A stretch of 64,000 bases of DNA from Yponomeuta sedellus (Eukaryota; Arthropoda; Insecta; Lepidoptera; Yponomeutidae), in contig OW203729.1 of the NCBI GenBank assembly GCA_934045075.1, positions 7,597,816 through 7,661,815 on the forward strand, given 5' to 3'. This document shows, piece after piece, positions 22,760 to 37,700 of this stretch. Below the pieces are notes generated by a model, which was given only the letters and a program-made list of their open reading frames with translations, was not told the DNA's origin and did no database searches. Numbering within the stretch: the first letter of the stretch is position 1; every line of letters begins with the position of its first letter. The position numbers were made by a program, and so were the translations under genes.

Positions 22760-25700
22760 TTAATGTAACAAGACATCAGGAGGCCTGTAATTTCCACACA
22801 TAGGTAACGAGTCTACCACAGCTTTCGGCAAAGTCTGTGGTATTGAGATCAATATTGCTGTAGGTAGTGAGGAGAGACCACAAGCCCTGCACTCCAGCAG
22901 CCATGCTCCCGGATTGTCTGGTTTTATTCTGACGATGACATAGCCCTTGTTCGGCACGACTATGGTGTCCTTCAGAGGCGGAGTCAGAGTATTCCTGTAA
23001 AATGAAACGCACAGGGGTTACTTGCAGTTTTCTGTTAGGATGGGATGTGTTGTTGAGGCATTATATGTTTTGCTAGCTAAAAAATAATAATAATCATCAC
23101 GATTATTTCATTTTAATATCACCTTATTTATATATTTCACCGTTATAAAAAAAAATATTACTTATTTTTGGCAGTAGCATTCACCCTTTCTCTGTCAAAC
23201 TCATACACACTCACGCATTTACATTTACATTCATTTTTTACTCACACACATAGAGGGAGGACAATTAACACTGAACACTTTTCCTTATATACTTTTGTTT
23301 TTAAACAGTAATTTACAGATTTTTTAAAACCATCATAGGTAGGTTTTGGTGTAGATTATTATTTGTAAACGGAGGAAGTAGGCGCTGTCTGCTGTAATAC
23401 AGGTGATGAGCCTAGCACAGCAGCGGATGCTCAATAATTTTAATTATAAACCAAAACATGTATGTGAAAATTTAGTTTAGTCTAGTATTTAATAAGTCTT
23501 TTAAGTCACAAATAAATTACTTACTTTAACTACATCTATATGCTACTTTGTTTATCTTTAATCCTTTATCATTTTCGGTATCAATTCATGAATATCATTA
23601 TTCCTTCTCAATAGGTGAAATGAAAACCATCCTCATCGCCTTCCTGAGGCATATTTGTCCTATTAATATTAAATAAAAAACTAAGATGCGTGATGTACTT
23701 TACCTAAGTCTGGTCTAAGGATACACTTTGATGTATCCATACATTCATACCTCACAATCTTTCCGTCCCGTTCCCACAACTGGAATTTGTCCTTAGAAAC
23801 TGGTTTCCTGTCTCTACTTTGCCATGAGGCAACCACTTGCATGCTGTGGCCGTGCATATGAAACGCGTATGAGTCATTGCTTCCGAAACCTGTAATTTTA
23901 CAAGCGATTAAATGGAAAACCTTTAAAGTTATGCAAAGAGGTCGTTCGACGTTGACGTGTGAGGAAAATCGTCTGTGTTAATAAACTTGCTTATCTGCAA
24001 TAGTATGACTATGTCAACTATAAAATTAACAGGTGACAATACACCACTTATTTTTATCTAGTATTATAGGTAGTCGGTACATAACATAACATTTGTATCT
24101 GCTGTCTGTAACGTGATGCAAAAAGTTATTGATTCAATGACATCTGGGATAACACAGTGGAAACCCGTTTAAGAAATATTTTTACTATAAAGTGTTACCA
24201 CAAAGTCTTAATTATTTATGAGAAAGGGCCGCGGTTTCCGTCTTTCCTTTAGGAATATAGGCGTAGAATTATGCATGCATGCGTGAGTATGATGTTTTAC
24301 TGCTGGCTCATTTTAAGCCTGTGTTATTCAGAGATATGATCGATATTATTGTATTAAGATATTAATGTATTGGTCTTAATATAAAATCATTTCATGGGAC
24401 ATTATTAATTTGGTTAACCTACATAAGGAATGAAATTCTTAAATTGGATCGATTTTCAACTTGATTAGGTTGGCCGCATTTTTTTTTCTTTACCTTCATT
24501 CACCAACGCCAGTTCAATAACCTTATTCTCTGAAGCCTTCAAAACTTGAATACACTGCGGCTCTTTGTGCTTCTTCTCTTCGCCGACCAGGCATATCAAG
24601 TCTTGGCCCACATTCTTGGGATTTAGCAGCATTGGCGCATTGGGGTAGAGGAAATTTTTGCCGTTTATTTGAACCAGATTTGTCTCTCCCAGATCTGGAA
24701 AAATAATTACAACTCAATGAAGAACTTGCACGTAAAAATGTTTTCATTACAGGCCTTATGAGAATAAATACATTAGTCAGATAATAAAGTGATTTTTTTT
24801 TTCTCTACAATACATACATTCCATATCGCGTTAAACAAATCGGACTCTAACTATTACGTCTCAACTTGAAATAATGTATGAGTCGCCCATTAGCTCAGTT
24901 GGTTAGAGCGCTGGCACGGATAGCCAGAGGTCGCGGGTTCGAATCCCGGCATGGGTGGAATTTTTAGCCTCTAAATAGGTTTTTTAAAAATAATGTATGT
25001 AGCTTTGTCAAGATTCGAGTTTTCCCATTTTTTTAGGCATCTACCTACATCCTTTTTAAAAAAAATTTAGAATCAAACGAAAAATCTAAATGTATAATAA
25101 ATTTTGTATTATCAGAGTATTTTGATTTTCTGCATTTTAATTTGAATTTTTGAACCCGAAAAATATGAGAAGCATGAATGCTACTCAAAGAAAAATGTTG
25201 TTTTTATAATTTTAGAAAAATTTTGTTTTTTTATGTCTCCTATGTTATAAAATCAGTAAATTCAGACAAATCACAGTTAATTCTTAAATGTGCAATTCAT
25301 GCAACGAGTTTATAGTTTACAAAAACTTTTGTTGTATGAATTCTCTTGCGATTTATACCAGGCCACTCAGAAAGTTTTTCGAAAAAAAGTTTTTATGTAT
25401 AAGACACTGGCCACTTGGAATTAAAACTGTTTTTATACGGATTTATGCTCGTTTATTACAATTTTTACAATTTTCCAACGTTTCGGCACTTTTTCAGGTG
25501 CCGTGGTCCCGGATGTCTACTGCTCGTGTTAACCTTAGAAAATACTACACTTGGAATTGTTTTGAAAACGTCGATTATTTAAAAGTAAAAATACTACTGT
25601 ACGATTTTCAAATTTCCCTCCGCATTTTATTGAGAGCCAATTCAAATTTTCTTGCCTCATTAAAAAATGGATCTGCATCGAGAACAATTTCGTGCTATGA

Positions 25701-28700
25701 TTTTTTACGATTTCAAATGTGGCTTAAAACCTGATGAGTCATTTGATCGACTTTGAATTGCTTTTATGGATGAAGAAAGCGGTTGCTTTTGAAGATCTAC
25801 CGCTCTTATAGCGAATTCAAACGCGGTCGTCTTACTTTGGAGGATGAACATAGGAGTGGTTGTCCTACGACGGCTGACATCGAAGAAAGTGTGCTGACAG
25901 TAAAAAAAAATATTCAAGAAAACAGACGAATTAGGTACGTACAAAGAGATTCAGCATACACTGCAGATTGGTTCAGGAAGTGTTCACAAGATTGCGGGTG
26001 CCGCACAACCTCACCGAAGCTCAGAAGCAGACCCGTGTGGATTGGTGCCGTGATATGTTACAAAAATTTGATGCTGGCTCGTCACGGCGCGTTTACGACA
26101 TTGTGACAGGTGACGAATCCTGAATTTATTAATATGATCCAGAAACAAATCGTCAGTCGACAGTTTGACTGTTTCAAAATGAACCAACGCCTACGAAAGT
26201 GAAGCGATCGAGGTACGCATGAAAAATTTTGATCGCTAGAGTCTTCACTTTGACGAGGTACCTAATTTCAATTCCACTTCGAGACCAAACCAGCATTAAC
26301 GCTGAATGGTATAGCACAAAACCAGAAGATTTTTCTGAATTGAGCAACAAGCGACCGAACACCGGGCTCCGTGGGGTCCTTCTTCATCACGACAACGCGC
26401 CCTCGCACTCTGCGATCAAAACGAGGGACTTCCTGTACTCCACACCGGTCAGAGTCTTGGGACACCCTCCTTACAGTCCTGATTTGGCTCCGTGTGACTT
26501 CTTTTTATTCCCTAAAATTAAAAATCAGCTCAAAGAGATACAGTTTTCATCGCCGGAAGACGCGCTAGCAGCGTTTGAAAAGGCCGTGGAAGAGATGTTT
26601 GCGAAGGACTGGAAAAAATGTTTTGAAAATTGGTTCAGACCCATGAAACTTTGTATAGAGGCTGGTGGAGAGTTCTTTGAAAAGATTTAATAAAAATATT
26701 TTTTTTCATATAAGTTAGTTTTTTAGTTTCTCAAAACTTTCTGAGTGTCCCACGTATTTTTCGAAATATCAGACCTTCTTCTTCTTATGATGCCTCTCCG
26801 ACTAGCGAAGATGTTAAATAAAAATTATAAAGCTCAAATGCCTTTATTAAAACACAACACGCATAATTATGCAGAAAATGCGTTCTTAACGCGTTGTACT
26901 AATGTGTATAAAATGGTAACTAATAATTTATAGCAAAATAGCAAAAAATTGCATGTTTTTATGTCATAGTTTGTAATCTCCAAAACTTATTATCAGATTT
27001 CAAAAATTCATTCGCGTGTATTTAGAATACATCTTATGGCCATCCCAATATAGCTTAATATGTCCATGGACTACAGAATAAAATCTAATTAAAATAAAGC
27101 ACTTTTTCGTAGAGGCCAATTTCGCAATGGAAGTCGTCGCAAAAAACATCCGAGTGAATATGTTTCTTACAACCTCTGTATCAAAGATTAGTTATATGAT
27201 TTCTTTCCATTAAAAATATTATGAAGCTTGAAATATAAGCTCTTCATCTTTTTTTTTTTATAATTAACCATGGCTGTGTCCCACTCTTCATCTTAATCTT
27301 CCGGAAATGCATCTGAAAGCTTTGTACTTATAGTGTACATATAATACATACGCGCAAAAAAACATAACTCTCATTTAGTTTCGCAGTCGGGTAAAATTTA
27401 GAGAGTCTAGCTCGAATTTGTTGTGCAAACTTCAATATAATACATACCATAAGCCGCAGGAAAGAAAGGTTTCTTACGTATAGCATCGCTAACGTATCTA
27501 TAGTCGTTTTCGTGGTTTTGGTCATCAGACTTTTTTTTGTCCATACCCAAATAGGATTTTTCTACCTCCGAAGAATGACTAACTTCACTGAGGGATTCTA
27601 AAACTTGGCCGTAGATTATTGCCTGTAGATCAAGGCTTGCAGTGTTGACTGGCTCCATCTGAAATAGTAATTATTGTTCTTTTTATTATACTAGAGGCGT
27701 TCCCGTGCGACGGAAACCACAAAGATTATTTTACCCTCATACCCTCTGTCATTATGCTCCAGGTCCTACAGGGCCCATACGTAGTTTTGCTAAGGGGCTG
27801 TCTACAATGGGCCTGCTCCCAATTGCTTAAAATATATTATTAAATATATTTTAAGCAATTAGGAGGACCATCTAGTCATATTCCCTGATTACGACTAGAT
27901 GGTCATTATAGCCACGGAAATAAAACACTTTTGAGACCGTTTTTATAAAAAAGGGATCAACAGGCAGATAAATCCCCGGGTTCACTTGTTAAAATAGTTC
28001 CACAATTATCTTTCTTAGGGCCATTCCTTTTCTTACTATGTGAGTGATTTACTGTTTATGATACACAAAGTGTCGAGATAGAATTATTTATTAATGATAC
28101 TAATTTATAAAATTAGGATACAAAGAAATGCATATAATGCTCGCATGTATTAGATTAATTAACAAAAATAATTAACAAAACTAAAACGGAAATTAATCAT
28201 GTTACATGTTACTAAGTTCTCCAATAAAGTAACTTATAATAAGAAATGGATTTACAAGTTCTTCAGGGTATTTCTGAGTATTTCAGAGTAAGAATTTTAC
28301 TGTTAAAAAGTCGTCCAAATAAGTAAAATAATTGTTGTTGTAAATGTCAACGACGTAGAGAAGAGCGGACGCATTAGTGCGGCAAAGACCGGTAGCAAAT
28401 AATCGGCGTAGACGCACCGCCCCTGAATAGTGCGAGAGACAGCATGAAATAGTCTGTTGATCAAGTCAGGGCAGTTAATCTGTTAGAATAACATTGAGGA
28501 GTGTTTAGATGGCAAACATGTCTGATATGAAACAGAAGAATAATTTTATAGTGCATTTAGAGGACGATGTGTGGAAAGTTTAATACACTCATAAGCAAGT
28601 TAAAACGTTAGCAAATGTAGAGTTAGTTTGTTTCATATCTGAAAATAACAACTTTGACAATATTAAGTAAATCTTTTATTTTTATACGGAACGCATACAA

Positions 28701-31700
28701 ATTTATATTCGAATTTAGTATGAAAATTGGTAAAGGCGTTGTTTGAATAAAAAAATCCTCGTCAGTATGGCTAAAACTTTCCGCGTCAGTATGGTCTCTG
28801 CCTTCGTCCTCGGCCTGAACGGAGATCGGCCTGAATAGAACTCGGCCTTCGACCTCGCCACGGTGGAGTTATTAGTTCTTATTTTCCGTTGCCCAAAATT
28901 TTATTATTCTCACTGACACAATTTAAAAGGTGCAAATGATATACTTTATCTGCCAGTGTCTGCGCATAAAAACGTATAGTGTTTTAACAGGGCAGTTACA
29001 ATAATTATGTGGAAAAAACCGAGCTCTCAATCTTGCATTTATCTGCAGGTATCTTCGCATACTTTACATCTGACAAAATCAGCCGCTAGCACTCAGTATC
29101 TACGATAAACTTCAGGCCATTTTAGTCATGCTTCATAGATTTGTGAGTGAAGTGATGTTTACAAATCAACGTTCAGATACAGATGTGCTATACCGTCAGC
29201 ATCCGTCACTAACCATATTCACCAATGCATCTGTATACTTGAGACGCACAATACTTAAATTAATAATGTCTGAAATAGATCTGTACGTTATTTACAAAAC
29301 AAACTAATTGTCAAAATACAGGACCACCTAGTTTGGCAGTTGGTTGAATTGATAATTGTACCATTAGCCTTTAAGTGATTTTGTAAAGCCCTCAAGGCTT
29401 ATAATACCGTTCCTTAATGTTGTTCTTTATGGTGAGAAATAAACTTTTACTTACTTACTTACTAGCATTGTGTGTGAAAACTTTAAGTATCTCACTTCTT
29501 CCGCCAGCATAGATGTGTAGTTGAACCCGGAGTAGATAAGCATGGATCTGGCATTCAGGTCTGCGCACGCGCCTCCGTAGCCACGTGCATTGATCCAGTA
29601 TCCGCCAGATGCCTGTGAAGCCCTGACTACCACGTCCATGCGCTCACCTGGAAATGTATGCAAGTATGCGTTTTAACGTAAAACCATGCCGTAATAAATA
29701 TAAAACTTGGCTAAGTAGACAGCCGACAGTGCATTAATCTTAACCTACTGGACTCTAATCGAAAAAATATTTATTTGGTCCAGTAATGTTACTGCATGTG
29801 GTGCAGAAATCTACCAAGTAAGTAGGTATTATACTATTTTTATTTTTAATGCACTAACCCGTGCTAAGGACAATTTTAAAAACCTATTTAGAGGCAAAAA
29901 ATTCCACCCATGCCGGGATTCGAACCCGCGACCTCTGGCTAGCCGTGCCAGCGCTCTTTCCAACTGAGCTAATGGGTGACTCACCGGCATCAGTGAAATT
30001 TCGAAAATTGTCCTTAGCACGGGTTAGTGCATTAAAAATAAAAATAGTATAATCATGTGGGTACAGTGATATCATTCCGATGTAAAAACCTAACTGCAAA
30101 TTAGGTAGTAGGGGCTGTAAGTGATGCAATCCAGTACTGAAGAAATGGCTAAAACAGTGCTTTTCTTTACCTAGTCTATATACGCCCCACTGCTGAGTGC
30201 TTAGTGCGAGTTTTTTAACTACTCGATCGCGTTAACGTAAACTCATATTTCTATGGCATCGAGGAAGCGCCACCTAGCGACAAGTCTGGAAATTAAAATT
30301 GCTGAGTGCGAGTTGTAATGGTTTACGTTGAGAAGTGAACACGTTTACCAGCCAAAACACGAATAAACGCGAGTGCGAGTTGTACTGTGACAGCGTTTTG
30401 TCAGTTCGAACGGTTAACTTACTCATACTCACTACTCGATGCTCGATTAACGCGGTAGTAAAGTCATTCGATTGGAACTGTCAAACTCGCACTAAGCACT
30501 CTGAGCACAGACATTTTCTCAGGGCGCAATTACTACGCGTGCCCACCGAGGCCATTGCAAGCGTTGATGTACTTGAATACCTCAGTCACTCAGGTTTCTT
30601 TACGATGTTTTCCGACACAACTAGCGAGTGATATTGCTACGACAATTTCAAAACAATTCATAATGACCTCCCGAATGTGAGGCCGGACGTCCTAGCATTC
30701 CGCTACCACCACTCTTTGAGTTCTTAGAAACAACAAACCACTTTTCACAAGAAAATGGAAGCACCAAGCTTAGTAAGCTAAGCTTTCAAATACAAATATA
30801 ACGTTACATAACATTGTAACGATGCAAACCTCTTCATACCATTTTTATTTCTTTTTCTATCTATCATTTTCAAATATTTAAATTATGTACGTCACACATT
30901 CTTCGATTACCCTCATTTTTCATCACTACTACTTTACCCTTTGACCAGATCTGACTTTTTTAACTGCTTCTCCGTTTATCCGTTTTTATCCAGTTTTCTG
31001 TTTTATTAAAATATTCTACAAATAAAACAACACCTGAAGTCGTTCCAGTTTATTATTTTTTATAAAGATACCCAACGTTCCAACCTCACGCCTATATCCC
31101 AGAGGGGCAGTCTCCTCACGTCTGTATCCCAGAAGGGCACTCTCTGCCAACATAATCTCAAAAAACTTAACCCTCCTACCGGTGCAGACGGTCGGGTGAA
31201 AATAGGAAAATACGGCTTTCTTACGAACAAATTTGTAAATAAAAGTGAAACGACAGCAGCAGCTGTAGGTAATCTGTTCGCTGACCTTAAATTCCGAAGA
31301 GTGGGCCCGAGGTGGAAATGATGCCGATGCTTTCTCTTTCAAAACTAACGATGACGGAATAAAGATACACAGAAGGTTGGCCCTTTACATCGCAAACTTA
31401 GCTTGAAGTGGCATTGTTTGAAACCATAGAAGACATAGAAAAACTCGAGAAAAATCTTATTATAAAAAAATTGGGGGTTTGGGGTCCAAAAAGAGGAGAA
31501 AATTTAAATTACTCTAATAATATTTCATAATGATCGTGAATCATACTCATACATAGTTATATATTAAACGGCTCTAAACGCGATTATTTACTAACGTAAT
31601 TATCTTATTTTCCGATGTTTCGGCAGTTACAGTTGCCGTGGTCTCGGGTAGAGTGGATTTTACCTAATAAATAATCCCGATTAGACCTAAACGGGTATAT

Positions 31701-34700
31701 ATAACTATACTCTAATAATATTATTGTATTGTTACCAAATAAACTTACTAAGCTTTTTGTCGGAAGAGTCCGAAAGAGAGAAAAAAAGTCTAGGAAGTTT
31801 AACCGGTAACGATACAACAATGTATAATACTTACGAAAGTTTTACTTCAAAAATACAGAAATAATAATAAAATAAACAGGACTTCGTTCATTCATTGATA
31901 TTGAAACGTTTTCTTAAAAGTGTGTAAATGCTGAAAATTAGTAAAGTAAAGATTTGTTCAATTATCAATATAAGGATACATTTTTTGAAATTACTTAACA
32001 TCATAAAGACAGATAATAGTAGGTTGAATAGGGACCTAACTCAGCTGTAAGTCAAAAAGTTAACCGTCGCTGATTTTCAGTTAGGACCTGTTTATTTACA
32101 CACTTAATTTTTATGTTGTGCCGTAATATAACATAGCTTAAAAGAAGAAAAAAATAACAAAGAGTGTGTGCTTAAACAAATAAATAATATAAAGTTTCAC
32201 TTAAGTTATACTGCAAAACTGTTTACAAATGAAAGTTATAATTACATAATTATAATGAAAGAAGATGCCGCTGGTCCATTATTGAAACTAAGGTGTGTTT
32301 TTTTGAATTATTAAAAGATGTTCCTTGAGTTTTATTTTAAAAGTGACTTTAGTCTGCGAGTTTCGTATCGGTGGTGGAATGTCATTCCAAATTTTGCTCG
32401 CGGCAAATTTGAAAGAACCTTGGAATGCAGCTGTCTTATGCGACGACATTTTGATTAGACGAGCTGATGTTTTAGAAACTAGCCTACTTTGTGCATTCAT
32501 CCATTTTATTTTACTATAAAGATATATAGGTTGTTGGTTATTTACAATATCGAACAGCATACTAGCAAAGTGTAATTTTTGACGTGTTTGTATTTTTAAC
32601 ATATCGGTTTCGTTTAGGTACGGTGTGATGTGACTTCGTGGTGGTACATCGGAACAAAACCGGATGCAAGAGTTTTGAATACGTTGTAATAACCGCTGAC
32701 TCCTAGCAAGAAGGCAAGGGCCATAAACGGCATCACAGTAATTTAGTTTAGAATGTACCAGAGACTCTATTAACATTACACGAATATTGGTACTTAAAAA
32801 TTTACGAATTTTGTATAAAGTTTTCAGTTTAAAGTAGCAACTACGTACTTATCCCAACACATGGTTTTCAAACCTTAACCTTTCATCCATAATCAGACCC
32901 AAATTGCGCGCTTCTTGGACTCGTTCAATAGGTGTGGAATTAATTAGGATTGGAAAATGCGGTAAAGAGGCAACTACTTTAGCTACATTCATCTTTGTTC
33001 CCAATAAAATATATTGCAACTTTTTTGGATTTAACATTAAGGCATTATCGTCGGACCATTTTACGAGATTACTCGAACACTGCGAAACGCTTCATGTATT
33101 ATAGATTACTTGCAAGTTGTGACGTCATAGTTATGTATGGGACGATTTTGTACCACGTGACTAGAATGACTTTTTGACAGGTTACATATGAAAAGTATTA
33201 GTGACTTACTGATTAGTGAAAAGTATGACTTAAGTGACATTTAAGAAGTAATTGGCATAGGACAGGTAAGAAACCCACTAGGCCGGTTTCATATTACAAT
33301 AAGTACCTACATTACTTCGTAGAAAAGAAACTTCACTTCAATGAAACTTCGGGTCAAGGGCCCTGGCTTTTATCGTTTTCCAGTTTGTGTCGCCGCATAG
33401 TGAAAACTACAGAACGATAACGAGAGAAAACGTGACTGACTATTTATAGTTAATTCTTAAATAAGAGGCCTATAAATAGTAAACTACAAAGGTACCTAAA
33501 TACCTTCGTAGATCGATGCTTGTACTTTTGTTTTTTTTTTGTGTGCATATTTTATTTATTAATAACTAGCTGACCCAGCGAACTTCGTACCGCCTAACAG
33601 TCGATTCTTTAATTTTTTTTTCTCTCCGTAAGAACTATCCTTGTTCGTTATCAACCCTTGTATTTCCTCACTGCTGGGGCAAGGGTCTCTTCCTACATCG
33701 CAGGAAGGTTAGGCCATTCTCCACCACAGGGGCCAAGTCCGGGTTGGTGGAGGATTGTAAGACAGCGGCGGGCATTACTGTCAGAAGTTATCAAGCTGCC
33801 CAAGGCCTCTGACATGGCTTACCGACTGCCATTACGTGACAGCCGGCACCAACGGCTTTATGAGCCTTGCGAAGCACGGAAGTGCTCGGAAAAATGCCAC
33901 AAGCGGTAGTCACGGGACGGTCACCCATCCTGCACCTGACCGTGTCTGTTGTTGCTTAACTCAAGTGATTGATTCCAATCACTCGGTTCGTCTAGGCTAC
34001 AAGCGCACTATCCTCGAACTTCAAAGAATATTCTAAAAAAAGAATTAGCGAAATCGGTTCAGCTGCCCTCGAGATTTGCGCTTACCAACACATTCAGCGA
34101 TTCATTTTCATATTATAGATAGGTAATACGATACGGGCACGGGTGGTAATTAAGACCATACTCTCTCTCTCTCTCTCGAGAGAGAGAAAACCTGTGCATA
34201 GCCTACATAATAAAATAAATACTCTAAAACCGTACCTCAAAAGCATTTCAACTGCCTTTGAGGAACGATTTAGTAAATATGACTGCTAACAACCCGATTC
34301 GGCGCATGTGTTCTTCTTACAACAACATTATTATGAGTAATCCAGAGAGTGTGCCTGACATCCATCACGACTCACTCGCATGCTTTAAGTTCAAAATGGC
34401 CTTGCCTCCGATGTAATTTAATGCTTTCAATAAATTAATTATTTTAGTTTTTTAATTTCATTTGTAATTCTAAGTATAATTAGTAATTTTATTATAAATA
34501 ATGTAATTTATCATGCTGTATGCACATGTGTTGGTGTCATGGATTGAGTGTTTTTGTCATTTCATATTTGTAATTTATGTCCGTAATACTGTTTTGTGTA
34601 TCTAATAAATAAATAAATTTAGTGATGTTAGATATAACACTGCTAGAGTGTGATTCATATGTCACAACGCGCCTATAAAGCTCGATGTTCTGTCATCGGA

Positions 34701-37700
34701 AAAAAAGTTACCTTCTAGGGAGATTTAATACACAAAATTAAACTCTTTTTAGAGTCCTTTTTATTTCGGAAGCCTTTCTTGTGCACTTAAAAAGTTATAG
34801 CAATTTAAAAACTTGTTTCTTAGTTTTGCAAGCCAGTGTAACAAATTGAGCTCAAAAAAAACGGGAAAACCATGGTTGCTTCATATGAACTCGATATTGG
34901 GTGCATGCCCTTGGTCATTTTATGTGAATATTGGACTCTGTTTGAATCCACTTGGTACCTCTAGTTTACCACTGCATTATTTTTGAATAGAATTGACGCT
35001 GATGATGATTGATTTATCATTAGCAATATGTAGAATGTAATATTGGAGCTACAAATTAATGGTTTAAAAGTCCAATGATAATTGATGAATCAGGTTTTGT
35101 CGCAAAGAAATTTGAACTCTAAGTATATTGATTTTACAAAGCTCGTTTCAACAGTAATTTCTTCTATACTTTCGCCCAGACTCTATTGTTGAGTTTTTGC
35201 CACTTTTTTCCGTGATTGTGTCCACACAATTTTCGATGAAGTTTTTGCCTATAGTCATTGAGTATAATTTATTACAACCTCAGTGAAAGCTGCATGATTT
35301 GGAACGAGTTTGCCCCATTGTATCGAATTGTTTAAGAAGATTTCGCACGTTGCGCTTTGTAGCATGGTTGTAATTTAGAAAACCCGCTGAATTCTTTTAC
35401 CTGGATAGAGGAGGATGTGTTTCGCGAGAACTGGCTTGACGGGTTTGCCATCAGTGGCAATCGCAGTCATGACGTGTTGGTCTATGTTGTACAGGATGGG
35501 GCAATCAATGGAGATAGCGTTGACGAAACGCAGTCTGTAGGCGAACCCTTTCATCACGAACACTCTGAAAGTATGACAGAATAACGAAAGGTATTTTTTC
35601 TTCCTTTTCTTTATATACTATTTATAGAAACTCGCGCCTGTATTCCGGAGGGGCAGGCATCAAGTCTCGCAACGATCCTGACAAACTTCTTGAGCATTGT
35701 AAGGTTGTAGGATATGTAAACAATTACGTAACAAACTGCTAAATAAAATTCAGACAGCTTATTGCGTGCAGAAAATGCTTAAAAGTTCCTAAAATTTCCT
35801 AGGTTTAACTGAAAATTTCGTGGTTATTAAGATAGAAAACGGCAGAAGTTCGTAAGGAATTGCTGCGCAAAATACAGATCATTATCAAAACATCCGACCC
35901 CACCGAGGGGCACGGGTCTCTTCCCTGAGGAAAGTATAGGCTATACTCCACCACAGGGGTCAAGTTCGGATTGGTGGAGGCTTGCAAGACAGTTAGCTGG
36001 TCTTACTGTCAGAAGTTGTCAAGCCGCCCTAAGGCCTCTGACTTGGTTTAACGACTGCCATCTATTGACGGCAGCCGGCACCGGTAACCAGCTTGTTCCA
36101 TAAACCTAAAATTAGCCACTTTTGCCTAACATAACTCGCTTCCGCACCACCTAGCCTCCGTTTCTACAAAGCGCCTGCTACGAGGCTGGACTTGAGTTTG
36201 CCATCGTAGTGAAAAGTTCGAAAGTTTTAGCTAATTGAAGTCCTAGAATATTTTACGCTATTAATGAGTATATACCATTACTGTCCTTTTAGAATGAGAG
36301 AAAAAAAATTCACTCATTAATAGTTAAGACCGTCGCAGCAACATATTTTATACATTGCAATTTTTCTAACAAAAAGTTGATATCGCCCGTCTTTTTCTTT
36401 GCGAAAGTTTTGACCAATCAAATTATAGGCTTGAGGAGATCAGTGTGAATGTTGTCCATTATGTATTAGACGTACGGGGCTCAGTGCACCTCATTACCAT
36501 AGACATCAAGAGTTAAAGTAAGTTACTTACTTTGAACTACTCTCATCACCATTCAGATGGAGACTGATGGGTTTGACGTTATTCAGATCATTCAGATTCC
36601 CGGTCAGCAATTCAGAAAATACAGCAGATGTTAGAAGGGTATTTTCATCACCCCTATCATAATCGTACAATGCAGAATGGGGCTCTAAAGGCTGTGGCTG
36701 GTTTACAATCAAGGCTCCAAATACACCGTCACTTTGCTGAGTTACTGAAAAAATAAAAAAATATTATAGATGTCAAACTTAACAAACTTACTCATTACAC
36801 ATCCTTTTTTTCTGTCATCTGACATTAATGCTATATGTGTGTTCTATTTTCAAATTCGGAAAATAAATGACAGTCTAGTTTCGAATCACCGACCTCCATT
36901 TCAAATTTAGAACCGCTTGAAACAAAACACTACAAAGTTTTAGATAAAAAAAAGTAATTCTCTTTTATTACAGATCTCCAAACAGCAAAAAATATATACA
37001 TTTTCAGAAAATAATGTTATGCAAATACCTGAATCAGCGTGATAGAAGAACGTCCCTGGAGATGAAGCTTTGAATGCGTATTTATATTTGGAATTGTATG
37101 CTATGGGGCACTGGGTAACCATTGAAACTCCATCCATGTACGGAGTCCCTCTTTGGTCGACCCCATGCCAATGTATCGAGAGGTCCTGATCAGGAACCTT
37201 ATTCGCAACTTCGACAATGATTATATCGTTCACGCAAACGTTGATTGGGGGGCCAGGTATCATTTTGTTGATAGAAAGGACAGGTCGATCTTCGTCATTG
37301 AACGTTGGTGCTACCCGGAATTTGTACTCGCATTTCCGAGGTTTCACGTTGAATTTGCATAGTCTGGAGCAAGAATTAACTGAAAGGAAAGTTTTGCGGA
37401 GTTTCAATAGTTTTCATTATTATTCTAAGCTTCAATAAATTATTGACCTAGGCAAATTTGTAATTGATAATAAGTAACAGCGTGTTTTGACCCCGAAAAC
37501 TACCAATCTTGGTTGTTGAGCCAAGTGTTTTAAATTTAAATAATGGGAAAAGAAAAACTAGTCTGTGAATTTTCGATTGAGGGTTTTTAATGTTTTTAAT
37601 AGAGGTAATTATGGTTTTAGGCATAATCATTAAATTATAATTGAAATATTGTTTGAATTATGAAAATCATAAACATGTACTCGCCGAGGTAAATTACGGT

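Noticed and set aside
24883..24957. tRNA-Ile-like sequence as a functional tRNA gene
   Set aside because: It has the family tail, a 12-bp target duplication and an intronic location, and its sisters are at 10.7, 29.9 and 37.9 kb; it is a SINE head.
25288..25734. 148-codon frame at the mariner 5' end
   Set aside because: It crosses the TIR and the nested insertion in a frame unrelated to the transposase.
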